Positions 55,840 to 64,000 of a stretch of 64,000 nt of DNA are shown piece after piece (the first letter of the stretch is position 1; each line of letters opens with the position of its first letter). The notes under the pieces are model-generated. The model did no database searches, had not been told where the DNA came from, and worked only from the letters and a program-made list of their open reading frames with translations. The translations under genes and the position numbers were made by a program. Source of the DNA: Agrococcus casei LMG 22410 (lineage in GTDB: Bacteria; Actinomycetota; Actinomycetes; Actinomycetales; Microbacteriaceae); the NCBI RefSeq assembly GCF_900163565.1, contig NZ_FUHU01000044.1, forward strand, positions 1-64,000, in the 5' to 3' direction.

Positions 55840-57122
55840 CCGACACCATCGAACGCGCCCTCGAGGTGCTGCGCGAAGGGCGACCTGTCATCGTCGTCGA
55901 CGACGAGGGCCGCGAGAACGAGGGCGACCTCATCCTCGCCGCTGACGCCGCCACGACCGAGTGGGTCGCCTTCATGGTGCGCCACACCTCTGGCTACCTC
56001 TGCGCGCCGATGCCCGGCGACTTCGTCGACCGCCTCGGCCTGGCCCCGATGGTCGTCGACAACGAAGACACCCGCAAGACCGCCTACACGGTCTCGGTCG
56101 ACGCATCCGATCGCAACACCACCGGCATCTCGGCAGACGACCGCGCCCACACTGCACGCGTTCTGTCGAACCCCGACTCGGGGCCGACAAGCGTCGTTCG
56201 CCCGGGTCACGTGATTCCGCTGCGTGCTGTCGACGGCGGCGTGCGCGAGCGCTCGGGGCACACCGAGGCAGCGGTCGAGCTGACGCGGCTGGCGGGCATG
56301 CAGCCCGTCGGACTGATCGGCGAGCTGGTGGCAGACACCGGCGAGATGCTGCGCATGAAAGAGCTGCTGCGGTTCGGCGTCGAGCACGACCTGCCGCTGA
56401 TCACGATCGCAGACCTGATCGAGTACCTCGACGCCGGTGCCCAGCCGCAGGAGGCTGCTGCCTCGGTCTCGGCCTCGTCGCACGTCAAGTTCGAGGTCGA
56501 AACCGTTGTGCCGACGATCTACGGCAACTTCACGATGCGCGCATACCGCGACCGCTCGACCGGCGCAGACCACGTCGCCGTCATGGTCGGCGACTCGCTG
56601 CCCGACGACGCGCTCGTGCGCGTGCACTCCGAGTGCCTCACCGGCGAAGCGTTCGGCTCGCTCAAGTGCGAGTGCGGACCGCAGCTGAACGAGGCGCTCG
56701 AGCAGATTCAGGCAGAGGGCGCAGGTGCTGTCGTCTACATGCGCGGCCACGAGGGCCGCGGCATCGGTCTCATCAACAAGCTGCGCGCATACCGTCTGCA
56801 GGAGGGCGGCCTCGACACGCTCGAGGCGAATGTCGCGCTCGGCTTGCCCGGTGACGCCCGCGACTACGCGGCAGCCGCTGCAATCATCGACGACCTCGGT
56901 GCCGAGAGCATCCGCCTGCTGACCAACAATCCTCTGAAGCGCACGCAGCTCGAAGAGCACGGCATCCGCGTTTCTGCGACCGAGCCCCTCGTCGTGGGCG
57001 TCGGCGAGATCAACGAGCACTACCTCGCGGTCAAGCGCGACCGCATGGGTCACACCCTGCCGGCGAACCTGCTTCCTGAGGCGCCGAAGCAGTCCGAGAT
57101 TCACCAGGCAGAGGAGAACTGA
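55836..57122 (+). CDS. ribBA: Bifunctional DHBP synthase/GTP cyclohydrolase II RibBA
   Basis: Supplies both riboflavin precursors. The 428 aa are a fusion. The DHBP synthase domain (~1-205) has VIVVDDEGRENEGDLILAAD (metal-binding acidic loop), RHTSGYLC, and SGHTEAAVELTRLAG. The cyclohydrolase domain has VRVHSECLTGEAFGSLKCEC, whose cysteines bind zinc, and VVYMRGHEGRGIGLINKLRA with the catalytic Arg/His-rich loop. ATG at 55836 overlaps the ribE stop; its own stop overlaps the ATG of ribH. Confidence 0.97.
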   Translation: MTDTIERALEVLREGRPVIVVDDEGRENEGDLILAADAATTEWVAFMVRHTSGYLCAPMPGDFVDRLGLAPMVVDNEDTRKTAYTVSVDASDRNTTGISADDRAHTARVLSNPDSGPTSVVRPGHVIPLRAVDGGVRERSGHTEAAVELTRLAGMQPVGLIGELVADTGEMLRMKELLRFGVEHDLPLITIADLIEYLDAGAQPQEAAASVSASSHVKFEVETVVPTIYGNFTMRAYRDRSTGADHVAVMVGDSLPDDALVRVHSECLTGEAFGSLKCECGPQLNEALEQIQAEGAGAVVYMRGHEGRGIGLINKLRAYRLQEGGLDTLEANVALGLPGDARDYAAAAAIIDDLGAESIRLLTNNPLKRTQLEEHGIRVSATEPLVVGVGEINEHYLAVKRDRMGHTLPANLLPEAPKQSEIHQAEEN

Positions 57123-57604
57123 TGGCAGGCGAAGGAGCACCCCAGCTCGCAGACGTCGCAGCGGCCGGCATCACCGTCGGCATCGTGCACGGCCAGTGGC
57201 ACGACCGCATCGCAGGCGGCATGCTCGAGAGCGCCCGCCGCACACTGGCGGCTGCCGGCGCGACGGTCACCGAGCACCCTGTTCCGGGAGCCTTCGAGCT
57301 GCCGGTCGTCTCGCAGGCGGTGCTGGAGGCAGGGGCGGATGCAGTGGTCGCCCTGGGCGTCATCATCCGCGGTGGAACGCCGCACTTCGAGTACGTCTCG
57401 GCAGCCGCAACGCAGGGTCTCACCGACGTTGCGCTGCGCACCGGCAAGCCCGTCGGATTCGGCGTGCTGACCCTCGACGACGAGCAGCAGGGCATCGACC
57501 GTGCCGGCTTCGCCGACTCGAAGGAAGACAAGGGCCGCGAGGCCTCAGAGGCAGCGCTGCTGGCGGCGCTCGCGCTTCGAGACATTCAGCAGCCGTCCAG
57601 CTGA
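57122..57604 (+). CDS. ribH: 6,7-dimethyl-8-ribityllumazine synthase RibH
   Basis: Penultimate step of riboflavin synthesis, condensing DHBP with the pyrimidine to lumazine. The 160 aa have the signatures HGQWHDRIAGGML, VPGAFELPVVSQAVL, LGVIIRGGTPHFEYVS (binding His) and GFGVLTLDDEQQGIDR. The protein probably forms pentamers or 60-mers. It ends the four-gene riboflavin operon; a lipoprotein gene follows after 40 bp. Confidence 0.96.
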   Translation: MAGEGAPQLADVAAAGITVGIVHGQWHDRIAGGMLESARRTLAAAGATVTEHPVPGAFELPVVSQAVLEAGADAVVALGVIIRGGTPHFEYVSAAATQGLTDVALRTGKPVGFGVLTLDDEQQGIDRAGFADSKEDKGREASEAALLAALALRDIQQPSS

Positions 57605-57644
57605 CACGGAGCCCGAGGGCAGTGTCGTGGGCGATTCTGGTGGA

Positions 57645-58385
57645 GTGAACACACTGCGCCGCCCCTTCACTGCCCTTGCTCTCGGCCTCATCGCCAGCGT
57701 CGGACTGAGCGGATGCGTCTTCGCCGGTTCGCAGAACCCGACGAGCCCTGAAGACGGCATCATCGAGATCGGTGCCGACGAGCTCGAGTCGAATCCGGTC
57801 ACGTCGGTCGAATTCTCGCTCAACAAGCCGGTGCAGGGCTATGACGACAGCACCTACATCGTGCAGGACACCGCTGCGATCTCACAGTTCGAAGCCGCGC
57901 TGCTCGACCACAGCGAGCACGGCGAGCCCTTCGAGGATGCCGACATGACTGGCGGGACGACCGCCGATGTCAAGTTCACACAGGCCGATGGCGCGACGGG
58001 CGATCTCAAGGTGCGCAACTACGAGGGCGACACGCAGAAGGCCATCGTCGAGCTGCTCGAGGGCTGGCACCAGCAGCTGCCCGAGCTCTACGTCGAGGAC
58101 GAGATCGTCGAAGCCATTGTCACCTCAAGCGTCGACCCTGCCGAGATCCGCGTGTCGGATGCCGCGCAACTCGACGAGCTCGCATCCGCGATGCGCGACC
58201 ACGGCATCTTCAGCGACTACTCGAGCCCACTGCCTGAGATCATGCCGACGCTCGGCACCGCGGTCTACGACGTGACCGTCACGCTCGCCGGCGGCGACGA
58301 GATCACGCTGCACCTCGACCCGGCAGCGCTCGAGACCGCATCATTCAGCGCAGTCGCCCGAGGAATCGTGGCCGACTGGAGCTGA
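57645..58385 (+). CDS. Hypothetical lipoprotein
   Basis: Secreted lipoprotein of 246 aa without a recognised family. LTALALGLIASVGLSGCVFA-like N-terminus (FTALALGLIASVGLSGC) gives a lipobox with Cys ~24. The mature part contains two similar halves, each an alternating alpha/beta stretch: VTSVEFSLNKPVQGYDDSTY and VEAIVTSSVDPAEIRVSDAA begin comparable runs, followed by DLKVRNYEGDTQKAIVEL and GGDEITLHLDPAALE. Start is GTG at 57645. It follows ribH closely and may be read through from the riboflavin operon. Confidence 0.8.
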   Translation: MNTLRRPFTALALGLIASVGLSGCVFAGSQNPTSPEDGIIEIGADELESNPVTSVEFSLNKPVQGYDDSTYIVQDTAAISQFEAALLDHSEHGEPFEDADMTGGTTADVKFTQADGATGDLKVRNYEGDTQKAIVELLEGWHQQLPELYVEDEIVEAIVTSSVDPAEIRVSDAAQLDELASAMRDHGIFSDYSSPLPEIMPTLGTAVYDVTVTLAGGDEITLHLDPAALETASFSAVARGIVADWS

Positions 58386-58395
58386 ACCGCTCGAA

Positions 58396-58839
58396 TCAGA
58401 AGCCGAGGAAGAGAATGCCCACGCAGATCAGCGCGAACACGATCGAGATCCACTGCATGGGCACCCAGAAGACCGAGTGGTAGCCGGCGCGCTTGAACTG
58501 ACCGCGACCGTCGGCGATGATCGACTCGATCATCTGGTCGGCTTCAGCAGCCGAGGTCGGCTGCGTGTTGCGGTAGACGAGCTGGCCCGACTGCGCGACC
58601 TGCTGCAGGCGCGGACGCTCTGCGGCCTCCCACGCTTCGGCTTTCTTTCGGGGCGAGATGACGTTGAGGTACCAGCCGTGGGCGAACCCGCCCGCCGCAC
58701 CGAGGATGCCTCCGAGACCCATGAACATGAGCGTTGAGCCGTTGTCAGTCGACGCGGCGTTGCCGATGGCGGCCCCGATCGCGAGGCCCACGAGTGTGTA
58801 GATGAATGCCAGGATGCCCCAGCCGCGCCAGATGATCAT
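58396..58839 (-). CDS. Hypothetical membrane protein
   Basis: 147 aa, two N-terminal hydrophobic segments (ILAFIYTLVGLAIGAAIGNA and STLMFMGLGGILGAAGGFAHG) with a Gly-rich pattern, a charged middle part (ISPRKKAEAWEAAERPRLQQ), and a third helix WISIVFALICVGILFLGF at the C-terminus. I do not recognise a family. It follows the three-gene ABC exporter and starts with an ATG 6 nt after TAGTGT, so it may be transcribed separately. Confidence 0.8.
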   Translation of the reverse strand: MIIWRGWGILAFIYTLVGLAIGAAIGNAASTDNGSTLMFMGLGGILGAAGGFAHGWYLNVISPRKKAEAWEAAERPRLQQVAQSGQLVYRNTQPTSAAEADQMIESIIADGRGQFKRAGYHSVFWVPMQWISIVFALICVGILFLGF

Positions 58840-58845
58840 TGCTGA

Positions 58846-58851
58846 ACACTA
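58846..58851 (-). promoter_or_regulatory. -10 box of membrane protein gene formed partly by the permease stop codon
   Basis: TAGTGT on the minus strand, 6 nt before the ATG at 58839. Its TAG (58849-58851) is the stop codon of the upstream ABC permease. Confidence 0.5.
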
Positions 58852-59655
58852 TCTGAGGAAGAGTGACTTCAACCTGTGAGTTGCGAAGAACATTCCGACG
58901 ACGATCATGACCGCGAAGTAGAGCACGTGCCAGATGATCGAGAAGTCGATGATTCCGGTCGTGAGCATGCGAATCATGTCGACCCCGTGCCACAGCGGAA
59001 GCGCCATGATCACCCACTGGATCTGCTCGGGGTACACCTCGATCGGAAAGAACGTGGCTGAGAGCAGGAACATCGGCATCATCAGGAAGAACACGAAGTC
59101 GAGGTGCTGGAACGTCTTCATGTAGCTCGTGATCGCCATGCCGAAGGCGGCGAACCCGAATGCGACGATGAGGGCCGCCGGAATCGCCAGCAGTGCCGTC
59201 CAGGCGAGGTTGAGGCCCATGAGGGTCGTCACCAGCATGAATCCGGTCGCATAGAGCAGCCCGCGGAACAGCGCCAGGATGATTTCGCCCAACGCGATGT
59301 CGAAGGGTCCGAGCGAGGTCGAGAGCATGCCCTGGTAGAGCTTCGCGTAGTGCATCTTGAAGAACACGTTCATCGTGGAGTCGTAGACCGCGCCGTTCAT
59401 CGCGCTGACTGCCATGAGCGCCGGTGCGATGTACGCGGCGTACGCCACGTCGACGCCCATGAACTGCACGCTGCCGATCAGCGCGCCGAGCCCGACGCCC
59501 ATCGACAGCAGGTAGAAGACGGGCTCGAAGAACCCGGTGAGCACGATCATCCAGTTGTTGCGGGCGATGACGCGCATCCCGCGCGACACGACGCTGCGCG
59601 TGTTGCGCGAGTAGATGCCCTGCATGATCCGGCGGCTCTGTGTCTGTTCGCTCAT
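58849..59655 (-). CDS. ABC-2 type permease, second of two
   Basis: Membrane protein of 268 aa with six helices, of the ABC-2 (DrrB/NodJ-like) family. VLTGFFEPVFYLLSMGVGLG (~36-55), YAAYIAPALMAVSAMNGAVY, LGPFDIALGEIILALFRGLLYA, LLAIPAALIVAFGFAAFGMA, DFVFFLMMPMFLLSATFFPIE (the conserved FFP region) and ILWHVLYFAVMIVVGMFFA-like SIIWHVLYFAVMIVVGM close the fold. The ATG overlaps the stop of the first permease by 4 bp. With the ATPase at 60465 it forms an exporter of unknown substrate. Confidence 0.9.
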   Translation of the reverse strand: MSEQTQSRRIMQGIYSRNTRSVVSRGMRVIARNNWMIVLTGFFEPVFYLLSMGVGLGALIGSVQFMGVDVAYAAYIAPALMAVSAMNGAVYDSTMNVFFKMHYAKLYQGMLSTSLGPFDIALGEIILALFRGLLYATGFMLVTTLMGLNLAWTALLAIPAALIVAFGFAAFGMAITSYMKTFQHLDFVFFLMMPMFLLSATFFPIEVYPEQIQWVIMALPLWHGVDMIRMLTTGIIDFSIIWHVLYFAVMIVVGMFFATHRLKSLFLR

Positions 59656-60458
59656 GACTGCAGCCTCTTCGTGAAGTGTCGCACCGACAGCACCCAGCCG
59701 AGCACGATCAGCGCCAGCGGATAGGCGATGTGCACGAGCGTGAGCCAGCCGTGCTGCTCAGAGCCGTAGGAGACGAGCCTGCCGAGCTCGACCGAGTGCC
59801 AGAGCGGCGAGATCCAGCCGATCCAGTGCAGGCCGGGGTGCAGGGTCTCGAGCGGAAAGTATGTTCCGCTGAACAGCGTGAGCGGAGTGATCACGAACCG
59901 CTCGATGAACGAGAGCTGCCCGCGGTCGTCTTTCTGCGTCGCGACCCACGCCATGACGCAGAGCGACACCGCGAGCCCGAGCAGTGCTGCGATCGGCAGC
60001 AGCAGGAGCGGACGCCAGCCGTTCACGATGTCGAAGTTGTACATGACCAGCAGGTACATCGCCGAAGCAGGCAGGTAGCGGGCCATCGTGCCCACGGTGA
60101 ACCCGGTGACGATCTGCCGCGGCGTGAGTGACGTGTCGCGCATGCCCAAGAAGATCGGCGTCCACTTGAAGCCGCCGAACACGCCGAATGTCGACTCCTG
60201 GGCAGCCGAGACGATGACGCCGGCCAGCAGCAGCGCCGGCGCGAGGAACTCGATGTAGCTGACGCCGTCGATCGCCTCGGCTCCTTGGCGCTCGTTGACG
60301 AGCACGCCGAGCCCGGCGCCGAGCCCCAGCAAGTAGAGCACGGGCGAACCGAGGCCGATGATGAAGAACGAGCCGATGTAGTTGCGCATCGCGCGGATGC
60401 GGTGCTCGGCGACATACCACCAGCCCATGCGGCGAGTGCGTGCGAACGGTGTCGTCAT
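59652..60458 (-). CDS. ABC-2 type permease, first of two
   Basis: 268-aa six-helix ABC-2 permease. FFIIGLGSPVLYLLGLGAGLG, YIEFLAPALLLAGVIVSAAQ, TPRQIVTGFTVGTMARYLPA, LLPIAALLGLAVSLCVMAWV, ITPLTLFSGTYFPLETLHPG and IAYPLALIVLGWVLSVRHF are the main segments, in the same layout as its partner. Two distinct permeases make a heterodimeric exporter with one ATPase, as in NodIJ/DrrAB-like systems. It lies 6 bp downstream of the ATPase gene and is coupled to the second permease by a 4-bp overlap. Confidence 0.9.
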   Translation of the reverse strand: MTTPFARTRRMGWWYVAEHRIRAMRNYIGSFFIIGLGSPVLYLLGLGAGLGVLVNERQGAEAIDGVSYIEFLAPALLLAGVIVSAAQESTFGVFGGFKWTPIFLGMRDTSLTPRQIVTGFTVGTMARYLPASAMYLLVMYNFDIVNGWRPLLLLPIAALLGLAVSLCVMAWVATQKDDRGQLSFIERFVITPLTLFSGTYFPLETLHPGLHWIGWISPLWHSVELGRLVSYGSEQHGWLTLVHIAYPLALIVLGWVLSVRHFTKRLQS

Positions 60459-60464
60459 GCGGCC

Positions 60465-61391
60465 TCAGTCGATCAGCGAGCGCCCGGTGAGGCGCAGGAA
60501 GACGTCTTCGAGGCTCGAGCGGCGCACGAGGCTCGTCACGGGCTGCAGGCCGCGGTCGGTCACAGCGCTGAGCGCCTGCTCGCCGTTGTCTGCGTACACG
60601 AGCACACGATCGGGCAGCACCTCGACGCGGTCGCCGATGCCCTCGATCGTCTTGGCAGCCTGCTCGTTCTTGTCGGTTCCGAAGCGCACCTCGAGCACCT
60701 CACGAGTCGAGTACGAGCGGATGAGGCTCGCGGGACTGCCCTCCGCGACGATCCTGCCGTGGTCGACCACGACGAGTCGGTCGCAGAGCTGCTCGGCCTC
60801 GTCCATGTAGTGCGTCGTCAGCACGAGCGTCGTGCCGCGCTCCTTGAGCCGGAACAGGCGATCCCAGAGCACGTGCCGTGCCTGCGGGTCGAGGCCGGTG
60901 GTCGGCTCGTCGAGCAGCATCACCTTGGGCTCGTTCATGAGCGCCCTGGCGATCGTGAGGCGTCGCTTCATGCCGCCGGAGAGCGCATCGACGCGCGCCT
61001 TCTTCTTCTCGACCAGCTGCGCGAACTCGAGCAGCGCATCCGCCCGCTCGTTGACGACAGCGCGAGGCAGACCGAAATAGCGGCCGTAGACATAAAGGTT
61101 CTCCCGCACCCGCAGCTCTTCGTCGAGGTTGTCGGCCTGCGGCACGATGCCGAGCATCGACCGGATCTCAGGACCATTCTCGTTCGCGTCGAGCCCCAGC
61201 ACTTCGAGGCGGCCCTCGGTGCGCAGGCTCGTTGCCGCGATCATGCGCATCGTCGTCGACTTGCCGGCGCCGTTGGGGCCGAGGAAGCCGAAGGACTCGC
61301 CTGCCTTGATGTCGAAGTCGATGCCGTCGACAGCTGCGAAGTCGCCGTAGCGCTTCGTGAGCCCCTCGGCGATGATGTGTGATTCAGGCAT
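60465..61391 (-). CDS. ABC-2 exporter ATP-binding protein (DrrA/NodI-like)
   Basis: Cytoplasmic ATPase of 308 aa. Walker A is GPNGAGKST (38-46), the Q-loop is LGIVPQADNLD, the signature is LSGGMKRRL, Walker B is VMLLDEPTTGLDP, and the H-loop is LVLTTHYMDEAEQ. The C-terminal ~80 residues (LEVRFGTDKNE and LVYADNGEQAL) are the DrrA-type extension. ATG at 61391 is 7 nt after TAGGTT, a leaderless start. It heads the minus-strand operon ATPase-permease-permease. The substrate is unknown. Confidence 0.93.
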   Translation of the reverse strand: MPESHIIAEGLTKRYGDFAAVDGIDFDIKAGESFGFLGPNGAGKSTTMRMIAATSLRTEGRLEVLGLDANENGPEIRSMLGIVPQADNLDEELRVRENLYVYGRYFGLPRAVVNERADALLEFAQLVEKKKARVDALSGGMKRRLTIARALMNEPKVMLLDEPTTGLDPQARHVLWDRLFRLKERGTTLVLTTHYMDEAEQLCDRLVVVDHGRIVAEGSPASLIRSYSTREVLEVRFGTDKNEQAAKTIEGIGDRVEVLPDRVLVYADNGEQALSAVTDRGLQPVTSLVRRSSLEDVFLRLTGRSLID

Positions 61392-61398
61392 GACGACC

Positions 61399-61404
61399 AA
61401 CCTA
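61399..61404 (-). promoter_or_regulatory. -10 box for leaderless ABC exporter operon
   Basis: TAGGTT on the minus strand, 7 nt before the ATG at 61391. Confidence 0.5.
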
Positions 61405-61424
61405 GCCGAGGCCAGTGACACGTC

Positions 61425-61430
61425 TACGCT
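61425..61430 (+). promoter_or_regulatory. -10 box for leaderless MFS gene
   Basis: TACGCT, 6 nt before the GTG at 61437; its upstream region overlaps the divergent ABC exporter promoter within a 45-bp gap. Confidence 0.5.
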
Positions 61431-61436
61431 TGAAGC

Positions 61437-62684
61437 GTGAGCACCGACGCCCGAAAGGCACGCGAGCCGCTCGCCCTGCGCGGATTTCGCACATACTGGG
61501 TCGCCAGCACGATCGGCTTCGCCGGGCTCTCAGTGTCGACGATCGCTGTCGACGTGCTCGTCATCGAGGTGCTCGGTGCGACCGAGGCCCAGGTCGGCTT
61601 CGTGCGAGCTGCGCAGTTTCTGCCATACCTGCTCATCGGACTCGTCGCAGGCGCGCTCGTCGATCGCTGGCGGCGACAGCGGACGCTGATCGTCGGCAAT
61701 CTCGTCCAGGCGGCGCTCGTGCTCGTCATCCCGCTGCTGTTCATGCTCGGGTCGCTCAGTGTCTGGCTGACAGCAGCCATGCTGTTCGCGGCCGGCTGCT
61801 GCGGCGTCTTCATCGCGGCCGCCGAGCAGGCATACCTGCCCGACCTCGTGCCTCGGCGCTCGCTCGTGCTCGCCAACGCCCGTCTCGGCCAGTCGATGAC
61901 GATCGCACAGACTTCGGGCCCTGCTGCCGGCGGCCTGCTGCTGACAGCTCTCAGCGCACCGCTGGCACTGGTGGCCACAAGCGCAGCCCGCATCGGCACA
62001 GCACTGATGATCGCGCGCATCAGACGACCCGAGCCTCCGCCGCATCCGACGAAGACCCGCATGCTGCGCGGCATCGCAGAGGGCGTCGGATTCGTCTACC
62101 GACACCGCACCCTGGCGCCGCTGGCCGCCTCGACGCACGTGTGGTTCTTCGCCAACAGCATCGCGATGACCGTGCTCGCGCTGTTCGCGCTGCGGGGGCT
62201 CGGCCTCTCCCCCGTCGCGTACGGCCTCGTACTGACGGCGGCTGGCGTCGGCGGGCTGGTGGGTGCTCTCGCAGCCAATGCAGCGGCGGCACGGATGGGC
62301 GAAGGCAACACGATCATCGCCTCTCGCGGTCTCTGCGCGCTCACCTGGGCGGGCACGGCGCTGACCCCTGATTTCGATGCCACATGGACTACCGTCGCCG
62401 CGCTGTGTGCTGTGCAGCTGCTCTATGGCTTCTCTCTGGGCCTCGAGGATCCGAGCGAGATGGCCTACCGCCAGACGGTGACCCCACGAGCAATGCTGGG
62501 GCGCGTCGGCTCGACGATGCGGTCGGCCAATCGCACTGTCGCGGTCATCGGGGCGCTGTCTGGCGGCGTGATGGCTGGCGTGCTCGACTACCGTCCGACG
62601 CTGCTGATCGTCGTTGGAATCTTCGCCGCGGCCGCGCTGGTCGCTCTGCTCTCACCGCTGCGCGGAGCTCGCGTCGAGCGATGA
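61437..62684 (+). CDS. MFS transporter (macrolide/drug efflux-like)
   Basis: Twelve-helix major facilitator protein of 415 aa. RGFRTYWVASTIGFAGLSVS starts helix 1, and VDRWRRQRTLIVGNLVQAAL is the loop 2-3 motif A variant. NARLGQSMTIAQTSGPAAGG and the C-terminal half with LVLTAAGVGGLVGALAANAA, YGFSLGLEDPSEMAYRQTV and RPTLLIVVGIFAAAALVALL complete the fold, in the style of MefA-like efflux pumps. The start is GTG. It is divergent from the ABC exporter and may share regulation with it. Substrate unknown. Confidence 0.9.
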   Translation: MSTDARKAREPLALRGFRTYWVASTIGFAGLSVSTIAVDVLVIEVLGATEAQVGFVRAAQFLPYLLIGLVAGALVDRWRRQRTLIVGNLVQAALVLVIPLLFMLGSLSVWLTAAMLFAAGCCGVFIAAAEQAYLPDLVPRRSLVLANARLGQSMTIAQTSGPAAGGLLLTALSAPLALVATSAARIGTALMIARIRRPEPPPHPTKTRMLRGIAEGVGFVYRHRTLAPLAASTHVWFFANSIAMTVLALFALRGLGLSPVAYGLVLTAAGVGGLVGALAANAAAARMGEGNTIIASRGLCALTWAGTALTPDFDATWTTVAALCAVQLLYGFSLGLEDPSEMAYRQTVTPRAMLGRVGSTMRSANRTVAVIGALSGGVMAGVLDYRPTLLIVVGIFAAAALVALLSPLRGARVER

Positions 62685-62848
62685 CCCATGCTGCCGAGGG
62701 CACGTCAGGTCGGCGTACACTGGCGCTTGGCTTTTCTCGATGACACAATCATCCGCCTTGCACGCGGCGCCACGGTTACCGCCGATTCGCCTGTGCAGAA
62801 CGACAATTGCAACATGTTCGGGCCCTGCCCACTAGGAAGCTATCCCCA

Positions 62849-64000
62849 ATGACCACAACCGAAGCCAAGAAGGCGAACTCACCGCGCAAGGTGATCCTGG
62901 CCAGCCTCATCGGCACGTCCATCGAGTTCTACGACTTCTACGCGTACGCGACAGCAGCCGTGCTCGTGTTCCCGACGCTGTTCTTCGCATCTGACGACGA
63001 GACCACGTCACTGCTGGCGTCGTTCGCCGTGTTCGGCGTCGCGTTCATCGCCCGCCCCCTCGGCTCGATTCTGTTCGGCCATTTCGGCGACAAGGTCGGC
63101 CGTAAGAAGACCCTCGTCGCATCACTGCTCACCATGGGCATCGCGACGACGCTCATCGGCCTCCTCCCGACGGCGCAGACCCCCGGCTGGGAGATCCTGG
63201 CGCCCACACTGCTTGTGATCATGCGCTTCGGACAGGGCCTGGGGCTTGGAGGCGAATGGTCAGGCGCGGCACTGCTCGCGACCGAGAACGCCCCTCCCGG
63301 AAAGCGCGCCATCTTCGGCACCTTCCCGCAGCTCGGCGCCCCCATCGGCTTCATCCTGGCCAACACCGTCTTCATCGCTCTCAGCTATGGCCTCACCGAA
63401 GCCGAGTTCCTCGCGTGGGGCTGGCGCGTGCCATTCCTCGCAAGCGCAATCCTGGTCATCGTCGGTCTCTGGGTGCGCATCTCGCTCATGGAGACTCCGT
63501 CATTCACAAAGATGGTCGAGAAGCAGGCCGTTGCCGCAGTGCCGGTGGCTCGCGTGTTCAAGACCGCATGGAAGCCGCTCATCCAGGGCACGTTCATCAT
63601 GTTCGCCACCTACGTGCTGTTCTATCTGATGACGACCTTCACACTGACCTACGGCACCGCCGACACCGATGCAGACGTCGCGGGCCTCGGCTACGAGCGC
63701 ACTGACTTCCTGTGGATGCTCGTCTTCGGCGTGGTGTTCTTCGGCATCTTCACCCTCGTCTCCGGCCCCCTGGCCGAGAAGCAGGGCCGTCGCAAGATGC
63801 TCACGTGGGTCACGATCTCGATCGCAGTGTTCGGACTGCTGTGGGTGCCGCTGCTCGCCGGCGGCTTCGTCGGCACGATGTTCATGCTGTCGCTCGGCTT
63901 CACGCTCATGGGTCTCACGTTCGGCCCCATGGCCGCCTACCTGCCTGAGCTGTTCCCTGCGAACGTGCGCTACACCGGCAGTGCGATCGCCTACAACGTC
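62849..64000 (+). CDS. MFS transporter, metabolite:H+ symporter (MHS) family, 3' truncated
   Basis: At least 384 aa, cut by the window end; full members have ~430-460 aa. The MHS signature is visible: SLIGTSIEFYDFYAYATAA in helix 1, then RPLGSILFGHFGDKVGRKKT (motif A), RFGQGLGLGGEWSGAALLAT, and KQGRRKMLTWVTI in the second half. ProP, ShiA and KgtP-like proteins transport betaine/proline, shikimate or 2-oxoglutarate by proton symport. The ATG at 62849 has AGGAAG 9 nt upstream. The 164-bp upstream gap contains TTGCAC and TTGCAA motifs but no clear promoter. Confidence 0.93.
   Translation, partial: MTTTEAKKANSPRKVILASLIGTSIEFYDFYAYATAAVLVFPTLFFASDDETTSLLASFAVFGVAFIARPLGSILFGHFGDKVGRKKTLVASLLTMGIATTLIGLLPTAQTPGWEILAPTLLVIMRFGQGLGLGGEWSGAALLATENAPPGKRAIFGTFPQLGAPIGFILANTVFIALSYGLTEAEFLAWGWRVPFLASAILVIVGLWVRISLMETPSFTKMVEKQAVAAVPVARVFKTAWKPLIQGTFIMFATYVLFYLMTTFTLTYGTADTDADVAGLGYERTDFLWMLVFGVVFFGIFTLVSGPLAEKQGRRKMLTWVTISIAVFGLLWVPLLAGGFVGTMFMLSLGFTLMGLTFGPMAAYLPELFPANVRYTGSAIAYNV

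Noticed and set aside
62685-62848. A small RNA or tRNA in the gap before the last transporter
   Set aside because: No cloverleaf or strong hairpin is visible; only a ribosome site and weak -35-like sequences.

Overview
The window is GC-rich, densely packed chromosomal DNA from an actinobacterium, most likely a member of the Microbacteriaceae. That placement is inferred from a monomeric NADP isocitrate dehydrogenase, a DUF6350-purN-purH group beside sucCD, a SURF1-DUF3817-guaA-sufS-sufU run, a GuaB3-type IMP dehydrogenase relative, FemX-like ligases, and many genes whose start codon lies 6-7 nt after a TANNNT -10 box, which indicates leaderless mRNAs. I saw no rRNA, tRNA, CRISPR array, phage or insertion sequence.

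Layout. 1-9583 is a surface-polysaccharide locus. It holds dTDP-rhamnose genes rmlA, rmlB and rmlD (rmlC is not in the window) and four glycosyltransferases, and it is bracketed by two acyltransferase/SGNH genes of lower GC. The left-hand acyltransferase is cut by the window edge and looks frameshifted. 9709-14808 holds a GNAT acetyltransferase, an alcohol dehydrogenase-like gene broken in a G6 tract, and a heterodimeric ABC exporter. 14961-25614 is core metabolism (purH, purN, icd, sucD, sucC), interrupted by a three-gene cassette (21262-23397) that looks like an orphan type VII secretion substrate set. 25858-32183 holds a VIT-family metal transporter and a DcuS/CitA-type two-component system divergent from a tctCBA tricarboxylate transporter. 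32263-38973 holds pcrA, a glycerophosphodiesterase, a Bax-inhibitor-1 protein, a membrane protein and a glycerate kinase. 39137-41391 holds two tandem FemX-like peptidoglycan bridge ligases. 41385-50548 holds sufU, sufS, guaA, DUF3817, SURF1, an FAD monooxygenase, glpD and guaB3. 50558-53811 holds a PadR/DUF4097 operon and lipA-lipB. 53946-57604 is an FMN riboswitch followed by ribD-ribE-ribBA-ribH. 57645-64000 holds a lipoprotein, a three-gene ABC-2 exporter and two MFS transporters, the last cut by the window edge.

The least expected signals are four. First, the WXG100-like/large acidic protein/small protein cassette. Second, four co-directional gene pairs exactly 9 bp apart in which the upstream TAG stop codon also forms the first half of the downstream gene's -10 box. 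Third, paired CGATATATCG palindromes ahead of the DUF4097-PadR operon. Fourth, a frameshifting G6 tract in the dehydrogenase gene.
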